Part shown: piece after piece, positions 44,448 through 52,212 of the stretch | How the letters are laid out: every line of letters begins with the position of its first letter | How positions within the stretch are numbered: position 1 is the stretch's first letter | Assembly (NCBI RefSeq): GCF_003688595.1 | Contig: NZ_RCWT01000011.1 | Span: 124,001-188,000, forward strand | Length of the DNA stretch: 64,000 bases | Reading direction: 5' to 3' | Origin: Sphingomonas sp. PP-F2F-G114-C0414 | Lineage (GTDB): Bacteria > Pseudomonadota > Alphaproteobacteria > Sphingomonadales > Sphingomonadaceae | Notes under the pieces: generated by a model | Databases searched by the model: none | What the model saw: only the letters and a program-made list of their open reading frames with translations | Told to the model about the DNA's origin: nothing | Made by a program: the position numbers and the translations under genes

Positions 44448-45317
44448 TCAGAGCGTGCGGATGATCGCCGAGAAATCGAGTCCACCCTGCCCGGCCTCGG
44501 CAAACGCCTCGTAACGCTCGGCAGCCTTCGCGCCCATCGGCGTATCGGCACCGGTATCCTTCGCCGCCGCCATCGCGAGCCGCAGGTCCTTGAGCATCAG
44601 CGCCGCCGCGAAGCCGCCCTGATAGTCGTGGTCCGCGGGCGTATCAGGGCCGATCCCAGGCAGCGGCGCGTACGTCGTCATCGACCAACTCTGCCCCGAC
44701 GACACGCTGGCGATATCGTAGAACGCCTGCGCATCGAGCCCGAGCTTTTCCGCCAGCACGAACGCCTCGCAGGTGGCAATCATCGTCGCGCCGAGAATCA
44801 TGTTGTTGCAGATCTTCGCCGCCTGCCCCGCACCGTTCGCGCCCGCGTGGATCACCGCCTTGCCCATGTCCGCGAGAATCGCCTGCGCGCGGTCGAACGC
44901 CTCTGCCGACCCACCGACCATGAACGTCAGTGTTCCCGCATTCGCTGCGCCGATCCCGCCCGAGACGGGCGCGTCGACCGCGACGAGACCCTTGGCCTGC
45001 GCAGCGGCCGCGACTTCCTTGGCGGTGGCGACGTCGATCGTCGAACAGTCGATCAGAATCGCGGAGGGCGAAGCGACGCCGAATACCGCGTCATAGACCT
45101 CGGCGACATGCTTGCCGGCGGGGAGCATCGTCACGATCGCCTCGGCGCCATCGGCGGCCTCGGCAGCGGACGCGACCGGCAGGCAGCCGGCGGCCTTCGC
45201 CTTGTCCAGAGCGTCGACGCTCAGATCGAACGCGCGGACGTCGTGGCCCTTCTTCGCGAGATTCGCCGCCATCCCGCCGCCCATGTTGCCGAGCCCGATG
45301 AAACCGATCCGTGCCAT
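44448..45317 (-). CDS. mmsB: 3-hydroxyisobutyrate dehydrogenase
   Basis: 289 residues from ATG 45317 (SD GGAGAG); the frame extends upstream into a repeat and is not coding there. Rossmann motif IGFIGLGNMGGGMAANLAKKGH, substrate motif DAPVSGGIGAANAGTLTFMVGG, catalytic Lys in GAGQAAKICNNMIL. It oxidises 3-hydroxyisobutyrate to methylmalonate semialdehyde in valine breakdown. Last gene of the minus-strand valine string. Confidence 0.94.
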   Translation of the reverse strand: MARIGFIGLGNMGGGMAANLAKKGHDVRAFDLSVDALDKAKAAGCLPVASAAEAADGAEAIVTMLPAGKHVAEVYDAVFGVASPSAILIDCSTIDVATAKEVAAAAQAKGLVAVDAPVSGGIGAANAGTLTFMVGGSAEAFDRAQAILADMGKAVIHAGANGAGQAAKICNNMILGATMIATCEAFVLAEKLGLDAQAFYDIASVSSGQSWSMTTYAPLPGIGPDTPADHDYQGGFAAALMLKDLRLAMAAAKDTGADTPMGAKAAERYEAFAEAGQGGLDFSAIIRTL

Positions 45318-45338
45318 GTTCTCTCTCCTAATCTTGCT

Positions 45339-45441
45339 CCCCTCCCGTTCACGGGAGGGGTTGGGGGAGGGCAGCGCCGCAAACACGTCGCGCGTGGTCG
45401 CGGCACGCCCCTCCCCTGACCCCTCCCGCAAGCGGGAGGGG
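45339..45441. repeat. CCCCTCCC...GGGAGGGG palindromic repeat pair
   Basis: Two hairpins, CCCCTCCCGTTCACGGGAGG (45339 on) and CCCCTCCCGCAAGCGGGAGG (45420 on), ~60 bp apart. They fill the mmsB/enoyl-CoA hydratase gap. The same class is at 52085. Confidence 0.8.
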
Positions 45442-45449
45442 AATTACGA

Positions 45450-46223
45450 TCATTTCCCCGTCCAGGTCCCGGCGCGCTTCTCGACGAATGCGGCCATGCC
45501 TTCGCTCTGGTCCGCCGTCCCGAACAGCCCGTGGAACAGCCGCCGCTCGAACTGCACGCCCATCGCCAGCCCCGTCTCGAACGCCGCGTTGACCATTTCC
45601 TTGTTCGCCAGCACCGCCAGCGGCGCCATCGCCGCGATCGTCGCCGCGGTCTTCACCGCCTCCTCGACCAGACTGTCGGCGGCCACGATCCGCGACACGA
45701 GCCCCGCGCGCTCCGCTTCCTCGGCATCCATCATCCGCCCGGTCAGGCACATCTCCATCGCCTTGGCTTTGCCAACCGCGCGCGTGAGGCGCTGCGATCC
45801 GCCCATGCCAGGTGACACCGCCAGCTTGATCTCGGGCTGGCCGAACTTGGCGGTATCGGCGGCAAGGATGAAGTCGCACATCATCGCCAGCTCACACCCG
45901 CCGCCGAGCGCATAGCCCGCCACCGCCGCGATGACCGGTTTGCGCGTCCGCGTAAAATTCTCCCAGCCCGCGAAAAAGTTGCTCGCGTACATCTCGGCGA
46001 AGCCCTGCGACTGCATCTCCTTGATGTCCGCCCCCGCCGCGAACGCCTTCGCGCTCCCAGTCAGAACCGCACACCCCTGCGACGCATCCGCATCGAACGC
46101 GGCAAACGCAGCGATCAGGTCGGCAAGCACCTGCGAATTCAGCGCATTCAGCGCCTGAGGCCGGTTCAGCGTAACGAGCGTGACGCCACCGCGCTGCTCG
46201 ACCAGGATCGTTTCGTAGGTCAT
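45450..46223 (-). CDS. Enoyl-CoA hydratase, valine pathway
   Basis: 257 residues with a strong SD (AAGGAG). Crotonase fold: [11 protein letters not shown], oxyanion region [12 protein letters not shown], catalytic Glu regions [14 protein letters not shown] and [16 protein letters not shown]. Both catalytic glutamates appear present. In this cluster it would hydrate methacrylyl-CoA to 3-hydroxyisobutyryl-CoA; a broad fatty-acid role is also possible. Confidence 0.92.
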   Translation of the reverse strand: MTYETILVEQRGGVTLVTLNRPQALNALNSQVLADLIAAFAAFDADASQGCAVLTGSAKAFAAGADIKEMQSQGFAEMYASNFFAGWENFTRTRKPVIAAVAGYALGGGCELAMMCDFILAADTAKFGQPEIKLAVSPGMGGSQRLTRAVGKAKAMEMCLTGRMMDAEEAERAGLVSRIVAADSLVEEAVKTAATIAAMAPLAVLANKEMVNAAFETGLAMGVQFERRLFHGLFGTADQSEGMAAFVEKRAGTWTGK

Positions 46224-46240
46224 TCACTTACTCCTTGTAT

Positions 46241-46286
46241 CCCCGCGAAGGCGGGGACCCAGTCTGGGCTCCCGCCTTCGCGGGAG
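46241..46286. repeat. Palindromic repeat (CCCCGCGAAGGCGGGG class)
   Basis: Hairpins CCCCGCGAAGGCGGGG and CTCCCGCCTTCGCGGGAG around ACCCAGTCTGGG. Same class as 31313; lies in the gap between two genes of the valine string. Confidence 0.85.
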
Positions 46287-46299
46287 AACATTAAGCGGG

Positions 46300-47343
46300 T
46301 CAGCCGGGCGTCCACGCTTCCGCTTCAGGCAACGGCGCGAAAATCTGATCGATCACATGATCGGTCACATCCTCGGGCGTCGCCGGATCCCAGCGCGGTG
46401 CATTGTCCTTGTCGACGATCACCGCGCGCACACCCTCGATGAAGTCATGCCGCTGCACGACATGCGCGCCGACCGCATATTCCTGCCGCATCTCGTCCGC
46501 GAAACTCGCCATCCCCGCGCCCTCATGGAGCAGGCGAAGCGACACCTTCATCGTCTGCGGCGACTTAGTCTTCAGCGTCGCGAGCGTCTGCGTCGCCCAC
46601 TCCCCACCATCGGCGTCGAGCGCAGCGTAGATCTCCTCCAGCACGTCCGACGCAAACAGCCGGTCGATCTCGTCTTTGCGCGCGAGGATCTTCGCGTCGG
46701 GTGCTGGCGTCGCCAATGCGTCCAACACACCCGCGATATCCTGCGGTGTCTCCGCAATCTGCGCCTTGGCCGTATCGAGCGTATCGCTCGCCAGAAAATG
46801 CGTCGCCAGCCCGAGCGCGAGACACTCCGCGCCATCGAGCCGGTGCCCGGTCAGCGCGAGATACTGCCCGATCCGCCCCGGCAACCGCGACAGATACCAG
46901 CCGCCACCGACATCCGGGAACAATCCGATCCCCGTCTCCGGCATCGCAAACTTGGTGTTCTCCGTCGCAACGCGAAACCGGCACGGCAGCGCGAGCCCGA
47001 CGCCGCCGCCCATCGTGATCCCGTCCATGAACGCGACGATCGGCTTGGCATAGGTGAAAAGCCGATGGTTCATGCGGTACTCGGCATGAAAGAACGCCCG
47101 CGCCTCGACGCCATCGGTCGCGCCCGAGGCTGCAAGCATGCGGATATCCCCGCCAGCGCAGAACCCACGCCCCTCGGCATGATCGACCACGATCGCCTCG
47201 ACCGCCGAATCGCCACGCCACGCCTCCAGCGCCTCAAGCACGCCTTCGCACATGCCAAGGTTCAGCGCGTGCAAAGCCTTGGGACGATTGAGTCCTACCC
47301 GGCCGATAGGCCCTTCACTGTCGACGATCAGATCATCGGTCAC
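46300..47343 (-). CDS. 3-hydroxyisobutyryl-CoA hydrolase
   Basis: 347 residues from GTG 47343 (VTDDLIVDSEGPIGRVGLNRP), with GGAG about 9 nt upstream. The frame is open to 47439 but that part lies in a palindromic repeat. ECH_2-type crotonase: GFCAGGDIRMLA, MDGITMGGGVGLALPCRFRVATENTKFAMPETGIGLFPDVGGGW. Length ~350 and the C-terminal region fit HIBCH, not a simple hydratase. It releases 3-hydroxyisobutyrate for mmsB. Confidence 0.92.
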   Translation of the reverse strand: MTDDLIVDSEGPIGRVGLNRPKALHALNLGMCEGVLEALEAWRGDSAVEAIVVDHAEGRGFCAGGDIRMLAASGATDGVEARAFFHAEYRMNHRLFTYAKPIVAFMDGITMGGGVGLALPCRFRVATENTKFAMPETGIGLFPDVGGGWYLSRLPGRIGQYLALTGHRLDGAECLALGLATHFLASDTLDTAKAQIAETPQDIAGVLDALATPAPDAKILARKDEIDRLFASDVLEEIYAALDADGGEWATQTLATLKTKSPQTMKVSLRLLHEGAGMASFADEMRQEYAVGAHVVQRHDFIEGVRAVIVDKDNAPRWDPATPEDVTDHVIDQIFAPLPEAEAWTPG

Positions 47344-47368
47344 GACGATTGCTCCACTGCATAAGCTC

Positions 47369-47433
47369 TTCGCGCCTTTGCGCCTTCGCGCGATCAAAAC
47401 CTTCTTGTTCACGCGAAGGCGCAAAGGCGCGAA
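47369..47433. repeat. Long palindromic repeat (22-bp arms)
   Basis: Arms at 47369-47390 and 47412-47433 are perfect inverted repeats of 22 bp, starting TTCGCGCCTTTGCGCCTTCG, separated by 21 bp. It lies between the acyl-CoA dehydrogenase and the hydrolase. As RNA it would form a very stable hairpin. Confidence 0.92.
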
Positions 47434-47457
47434 GATCAAGATACCAGCTGCGCAGAC

Positions 47458-48603
47458 TCACTGCCGCGTCAGTTCGCGACCGACGATCATCCGCATCACC
47501 TGGTTCGTCCCCTCGAGGATCGAATGCACGCGTAGGTCGCGCCAGAAGCGTTCGATCGGATAGTCCTGCAAATACCCATACCCGCCATGCAGCTGCAACG
47601 CGCGGTCGACCACAGACGAGCCCGTGTCCGTCGCCAGCCGCTTCGCCATCGCCGCGAACTTGGTCTTGTCGGGCGCGTTCGCCGTCACCTTCGCCGCCGC
47701 GATGTACAGCAGAGCCCGCGCCGCCTCCAATTCGGTCGCCATGTCCGCCAGCATGAACTGCGTGTTCTGGAAATCCGCGATCGCCTTCCCGAACTGTTTC
47801 CGATCCTTGGTATACGCGATTGCCTCGTCGAGACACCGCTGCGCACCACCAAGCGAACACGCACCGATGTTCAGCCGCCCGCCATCGAGCCCCATCATCG
47901 CGATCCGAAAGCCCTCGCCTTCGCCCCCGACCATGTTCGCCGCCGGCACGCGGACGCCGTCGAAGATCACCTGCCGCGTCGGTTGCGAATGCCAGCCGAG
48001 CTTCTTCTCGTTCGCCCCGAACGACACGCCCGGCATGTCCTTCTCGATCACCAGGCAGGAAATGCCCTTGGGCCCATCCTCACCGGTGCGGACCATCGTT
48101 ACATACACCTCGTTCTCGCCCGCGCCCGAGATGAACTGCTTCGAGCCCGTCACGATCCAGTCGTCGCCGTCGCGCACCGCGCGTGTCTTGAGTGCCGCCG
48201 CGTCAGAGCCCGAGCCCGGCTCGGTCAGGCAATAGCTCGCCAGCCGGTCCATCGTCACCAGATCGGGCAGATACTTGTCCTTCACCGCGGCCGATCCGAA
48301 CCGATCGATCATCCACGCCGCCATGTTATGAATGCTGATGAAAGCGGACGTCGAAGGGCACCCGTACGACATAGCCTCCATGATCAGCGCCGCCTCCAGC
48401 CGCCCGAGCGCGATCCCACCGCTCTCCTCGCTGACATAGATCGCCGCGAAACCGAGTTCCGCCGCGGCCTTGATCGTCTCGCGCGGGAAGATGTGCTTCT
48501 CGTCCCACTCGGCCGCATGCGGCGTGATCCGGTCGGCGGTGAACCGGCGTGCCAGCTCTTGGATTTCGCGCTGGTCGTCGGTGAGGTCGAACTGGTTGGT
48601 CAT
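47458..48603 (-). CDS. Isobutyryl-CoA dehydrogenase (acyl-CoA dehydrogenase family)
   Basis: 381 residues from ATG 48603 (MTNQFDLTDDQREIQ); an ATG six codons upstream lies inside a repeat and is less likely. Acyl-CoA dehydrogenase signatures: YCLTEPGSGSDAAALKT, FISGAGENEVY, DRKQFGKAIADFQNTQF, catalytic Glu in SILEGTNQVMRMIVGREL. The context of valine genes points to isobutyryl-CoA oxidation to methacrylyl-CoA with FAD. Confidence 0.92.
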   Translation of the reverse strand: MTNQFDLTDDQREIQELARRFTADRITPHAAEWDEKHIFPRETIKAAAELGFAAIYVSEESGGIALGRLEAALIMEAMSYGCPSTSAFISIHNMAAWMIDRFGSAAVKDKYLPDLVTMDRLASYCLTEPGSGSDAAALKTRAVRDGDDWIVTGSKQFISGAGENEVYVTMVRTGEDGPKGISCLVIEKDMPGVSFGANEKKLGWHSQPTRQVIFDGVRVPAANMVGGEGEGFRIAMMGLDGGRLNIGACSLGGAQRCLDEAIAYTKDRKQFGKAIADFQNTQFMLADMATELEAARALLYIAAAKVTANAPDKTKFAAMAKRLATDTGSSVVDRALQLHGGYGYLQDYPIERFWRDLRVHSILEGTNQVMRMIVGRELTRQ

Positions 48604-48616
48604 AGGTCTCTCTTCC

Positions 48617-48697
48617 GTCATGCTGGGCTCGACCCAGCATCCAGAGCCAGGAACGCCGAAACCTGTGGTTCTGGATCCTGACTTTCGTCAGGATGAC
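48617..48697. repeat. ~80-bp palindromic element, copy 2 (left flank of GIY-YIG gene)
   Basis: Arms GTCATGCTGGGCTCGACCCA... and ...CTGACTTTCGTCAGGATGAC, 81 bp. Its inner arm (48667-48697) is inverted relative to 49028-49058 with 30 of 31 matches, framing the GIY-YIG gene. Confidence 0.9.
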
Positions 48698-48713
48698 GAC
48701 TTGGGGGAATGAT

Positions 48714-49037
48714 GTGGCTAGGCAACCGGCGGTCTATATCATGGCAAGCTGGCGTAACGGAACGCTCTACATCGGCGTGACGTCCGACCTGATGGCGCGG
48801 ATCGTTCAGCACCGCGAGGGCGCATTCGCTGGGTTCACAAAGCGATACGCGGTCAACCGGCTGGTGTGGTTCGCGATGGCGGACACGATGGACGCGGCAA
48901 TCACCCGCGAGAAGCAGCTCAAGGTCTGGAAGCGTTCCTGGAAGATCGAACTGATCGAAACGGATAACCCGACGTGGCGCGACCTGGCAGAGGATTGGGG
49001 CTTCGAACCCTTACCCAACCACCGCCCGTCATCCTGA
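48714..49037 (+). CDS. GIY-YIG nuclease family protein
   Basis: 107 residues from GTG 48714, with a GGGGGA SD; the frame opens at ATG 48693 but that lies inside the flanking repeat. The GIY-YIG module is clear: AVYIMASWRNGTLYIGVTSDL, then HREGAFAGFTKRYAVNRLVWF and a Glu in ITREKQLKVWKRSWKIELI. Small single-domain GIY-YIG proteins of this kind are widespread and mostly uncharacterised. It is on the opposite strand to the valine genes, between mmsA and the acyl-CoA dehydrogenase. Its last codons and TGA stop are supplied by the right-hand repeat, and it is framed on both sides by inverted copies. I infer mobility or a role in repeat spread. Confidence 0.85.
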   Translation: MARQPAVYIMASWRNGTLYIGVTSDLMARIVQHREGAFAGFTKRYAVNRLVWFAMADTMDAAITREKQLKVWKRSWKIELIETDNPTWRDLAEDWGFEPLPNHRPSS

Positions 49038-49108
49038 CGAAAGTCAGGATCCAGAGCCAAGAGCGTAGCGCCTCGTAACTCTGGATCCTGGATCAAGTCC
49101 AGGATGAC
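49028..49108. repeat. ~80-bp palindromic element, copy 3 (right flank of GIY-YIG gene)
   Basis: Arms GTCATCCTGACGAAAGTCAG... and ...GGATCAAGTCCAGGATGAC, 81 bp. It overlaps the last 10 bp of the GIY-YIG gene. Confidence 0.9.
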
Positions 49109-49130
49109 AGGATGTGGGGATGGCAACCTC

Positions 49131-50657
49131 CTACCCCATCGTCGGAATAACAAACGCGTCGTTATTCCGCGCAGGCCCGCCATCCTCGGCCATAGCCGGC
49201 AGCGCAGACCCGTCCGGCCAGCGCTGCGTGATCGTCTTGACCTTGGTCCAGAACTTCATGCCCTCCATGCCGTGCTGGTTGGTGTCGCCGAACGCCGAGC
49301 GCTTCCAGCCGCCGAAGGTGTGATACGCGACCGGCACCGGGATCGGCACGTTGATGCCGACCATGCCCACATTCACCCGCGCCGCGAACTCGCGCGCCGC
49401 GTGACCGTTGCGGGTGAAGATCGCGACGCCGTTGCCGTATTGATGCTCGCTCGGCAGGCGCACCGCCTCCTCGAAATCGGCGGCGCGGACGATCTGGAGC
49501 ACCGGCCCGAAGATCTCCTCCTTGTACGCCGACATCTCCGTCGTCACGTGATCGAACAGCGAAGGCCCGATGAAGAAGCCCTTTTCATGCCCCTGCAACG
49601 CAAACCCGCGACCATCGACGACCAGTTCCGCGCCCTCGTCGACGCCGGTCTGGATCCAGTTCTCGATCCGGGTGCGATGCGCCGCGTTCACGACCGGGCC
49701 GTAGTGCGCGTCGTTGTCGGTCGACACGCCGACGCGCAACGCCGCGATCGCCGGGATCAGCTTCTCGCGGAGCGCAATCGCGGTCTTCTCGCCGACCGGA
49801 ACCACCACCGGCAGCGCCATGCAGCGCTCGCCGGCGCTCCCGAATGCTGCGCCCGACAGGTCGGCGACGACCTGGTCGAGGTCCGCGTCGGGCATGACGA
49901 TGCCGTGGTTCTTCGCGCCGCCCATTGCCTGGACGCGCTTCCCCGCCTCGACGCCGCGGCGGTACACGTAATGCGCGATATCGGACGAGCCGACGAAGCT
50001 GACCGCCGAGATCGCCGGGTGATCGAGGATCGCGTCGACCATCTCCTTGTCGCCGTGGACGACCTGGAAGATCCCCTCGGGCAGCCCCGCCTCGACGAAC
50101 AATTCGCCAAGCCGCACCGGCACCGACGGATCGCGCTCGCTGGGCTTCAGGATGAACGCATTGCCGGTGGCGATCGCGACTCCGCTCATCCACAGCGGGA
50201 TCATCGCCGGGAAGTTGAACGGCGTGATCCCCGCGCCAATGCCTAATGGCTGGCGCATCGAGTACACGTCGATCCCCGGCCCGGCACCCCGCGTATATTC
50301 GCCCTTGAGGATGTGCGGGATGCCGCAGCAGAACTCGATCACCTCGAGCCCACGCTGGATATCGCCCTTCGAATCCGCGATCACCTTGCCGTGTTCGGAC
50401 GACAGCAGTCGCGCGAGTTCGTCCATGTTCGCTTCGACGAGCCGCTTGAACTCGAACATGACGCGGGCGCGACGCTGCGGGTTGGTCGCGGCCCACCCCG
50501 GCTGCGCCTTCTGCGCGGCCGCAACCGCCGCATCGAGGTCCTTCGCGCCCGACAGCCGCACGCGCGCCTGCACGTCGCCCGAATTAGGGTCGAATACGTC
50601 GCCGAAGCGCTCGGCCGTGCTGGCCGCACCGCTAACGAAATTCTCGATAGTCCGCAT
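49131..50657 (-). CDS. mmsA: Methylmalonate-semialdehyde dehydrogenase (CoA-acylating)
   Basis: 508 residues from ATG 50657 (MRTIENFVSGAAS), SD GAGGA. Aldehyde dehydrogenase fold: PLGIGAGITPFNFPAMIPLWM, FVGSSDIAHYVYRRG, catalytic Cys in GSAGERCMALPVVV, FGGWKRSAFGDTNQHGMEG. It converts methylmalonate semialdehyde to propionyl-CoA, the last step of the valine route encoded here. Read-through beyond 50657 runs antisense to the LysR gene and is not coding. Confidence 0.95.
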   Translation of the reverse strand: MRTIENFVSGAASTAERFGDVFDPNSGDVQARVRLSGAKDLDAAVAAAQKAQPGWAATNPQRRARVMFEFKRLVEANMDELARLLSSEHGKVIADSKGDIQRGLEVIEFCCGIPHILKGEYTRGAGPGIDVYSMRQPLGIGAGITPFNFPAMIPLWMSGVAIATGNAFILKPSERDPSVPVRLGELFVEAGLPEGIFQVVHGDKEMVDAILDHPAISAVSFVGSSDIAHYVYRRGVEAGKRVQAMGGAKNHGIVMPDADLDQVVADLSGAAFGSAGERCMALPVVVPVGEKTAIALREKLIPAIAALRVGVSTDNDAHYGPVVNAAHRTRIENWIQTGVDEGAELVVDGRGFALQGHEKGFFIGPSLFDHVTTEMSAYKEEIFGPVLQIVRAADFEEAVRLPSEHQYGNGVAIFTRNGHAAREFAARVNVGMVGINVPIPVPVAYHTFGGWKRSAFGDTNQHGMEGMKFWTKVKTITQRWPDGSALPAMAEDGGPARNNDAFVIPTMG

Positions 50658-50718
50658 GGCATCCTCTTCTTGTTGCACGCATCGTCCGCCATAAGCGTTT
50701 CGCAGCCAAGTGGGGCTG

Positions 50719-50739
50719 TTTGCAGATACGCTCTGCAAA
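50719..50739. promoter_or_regulatory. Candidate LysR operator between mmsA and lysR
   Basis: TTTGCAGA-N5-TCTGCAAA, a perfect 8-bp inverted repeat in the 106-bp divergent gap. It contains several T-N11-A pairs, the LysR-type core. Confidence 0.65.
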
Positions 50740-50763
50740 TGTGCAGCATGGGGTGAGGCGTTC

Positions 50764-51681
50764 ATGGATTGGGACGACGTCCGGTATTTCCTCGCTCTGG
50801 CGCGCACGCACCGGCTTGGGCCAGCCGCGAAACTGCTCGGGCAAGACGCGACGACGGTCTCGCGGCGGTTGCAACGTCTCGAGCGGCGGCTCCAGACGAC
50901 GTTATTCGAGCAGACCGTGGCGGGATACGCGCTGACCGAGCGCGGCGCAGCGCTGCTCGACCATGCCGAAACGATGGAAGCGTCCGCGCTCGGAATCCAG
51001 GAGGTGGTCGGCACCGACGCGGGCGTGCTCGCCGGCCCGATCCGGTTGAGCGTCTCGGAAGGCTTCGGCAGCCGTATCCTCGCGCCGCGGCTCGCGTCGT
51101 TCACCAACCAGCATCCGCGGATCGCGGTCGACCTGATCGCGTCGACCGGCTTCCTCAATCCCTCACGACGAGAGGCGGATATCGCGGTGATGCTCGCGCG
51201 TCCGAAGAGCGGCCCGCTGGTAGCGCGGAAGCTGACCGACTATCACCTCGGCCTCTACGCGCATCCCGATCATCTCGCGCGGACGGGGCCGATTGCGACC
51301 ACCGCGGACCTGATGCGGCACCGCCTGATCGGCTACGTGCCCGACATGATCTACGCGCCCGAACTCCGTTATCTGGCGGAGATCGACGGGCGGCTCGATG
51401 CCTCGATCCGCAGTTCGAGCATCGTGGCGCAGGCCGAGCTGATCGCGGCGGGGGCGGGATGCGGGATACTCCCGTGCTTCATCGGCGACCAAATGCCGGG
51501 ACTGATGCGCGTGCTGCCCGAGGCGGTGGACATCCAGCGCTCGTTCTGGCTTGTCGTCCACCGTGACGTCCGGCGGATCGCGCGGATCGATCGGTTCATC
51601 TCCTGGCTGGACGTGACGATCGGCGAGCTCAAACCGCTGATGCTGGGCGACACCTCCCGGTCGTTTGCCGCGCCGGAGTGA
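50764..51681 (+). CDS. LysR-family regulator of the valine cluster
   Basis: 305 residues from ATG 50764 (MDWDDVRYFLALARTHRLG). HTH region GPAAKLLGQDATTVSRRLQRLERRL; effector domain GPIRLSVSEGFGSRILAPRL onward. Divergent from mmsA with a palindrome between them, so it likely controls mmsA and itself. The effector, perhaps a branched-chain acid or CoA ester, is inference. Confidence 0.9.
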   Translation: MDWDDVRYFLALARTHRLGPAAKLLGQDATTVSRRLQRLERRLQTTLFEQTVAGYALTERGAALLDHAETMEASALGIQEVVGTDAGVLAGPIRLSVSEGFGSRILAPRLASFTNQHPRIAVDLIASTGFLNPSRREADIAVMLARPKSGPLVARKLTDYHLGLYAHPDHLARTGPIATTADLMRHRLIGYVPDMIYAPELRYLAEIDGRLDASIRSSSIVAQAELIAAGAGCGILPCFIGDQMPGLMRVLPEAVDIQRSFWLVVHRDVRRIARIDRFISWLDVTIGELKPLMLGDTSRSFAAPE

Positions 51682-51730
51682 CCCAAGTATAGCGCGCGGC
51701 GGCGGCATTCCGCTCGTCCGGAGCAACAGC

Positions 51731-52048
51731 GTGACCCCGACCCTGTACCACAAGATGATAGACTGGATCGGCGACGGCACCGGGTTACCCGACACGATCC
51801 TGCACATCCACGCCGGGATGGCGCTGTTGATGCTCGCGCGACTGGTGACGCGCCGGTCGTTCGGGACGTTCATTCCGTGGTGGGTGGTCGTCGCGGGCGA
51901 GGCGTTCAACGAGATCATGGACCGCCTGACGTTCGGGTCGTGGCGGTGGGAGGATACCTCGCTCGATATCCTAAATACGCTGCTGTGGCCGACGGTGATC
52001 TGTCTCGGTGTGCGACTGCGGCCGATGATCGGGAAGCGCCGGCGGTAG
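51731..52048 (+). CDS. Small membrane protein, conserved hypothetical
   Basis: 105 residues from GTG 51731 with GGAG 7 nt upstream; an ATG-less extension upstream is unlikely. Membrane segments: ILHIHAGMALLMLARLV, FIPWWVVVAGEAFNEIMD and LLWPTVICLGVRL. The layout of two or three helices with HxHAG and EAFNE motifs resembles small uncharacterised integral membrane proteins of sphingomonads. It follows the LysR gene by 49 bp. Confidence 0.7.
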   Translation: MTPTLYHKMIDWIGDGTGLPDTILHIHAGMALLMLARLVTRRSFGTFIPWWVVVAGEAFNEIMDRLTFGSWRWEDTSLDILNTLLWPTVICLGVRLRPMIGKRRR

Positions 52049-52084
52049 CGATCGAAAGACGGTCGGGAGGATTGCCGACCTGCT

Positions 52085-52188
52085 CCCCTCCCTGAAAGGG
52101 AGGGGTTGGGGGTGGGTCGGCCAGTTGGCCAACGCCTCGGGATCCCAAGCGACCTACCCACCCCTAGCCCCTCCCTTCCAGGGAGGGG
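52085..52188. repeat. CCCCTCCC...GGGAGGGG palindromic repeat pair
   Basis: CCCCTCCCTGAAAGGGAGGG (52085 on) and CCCCTCCCTTCCAGGGAGGG (52168 on), with a GGGTGGGTCGG / CGACCTACCCACCC inner pair. It lies between convergent genes and may end both transcripts. Confidence 0.8.
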
Positions 52189-52212
52189 AACGCGTTGTGT
52201 TTGCGACTTAGT

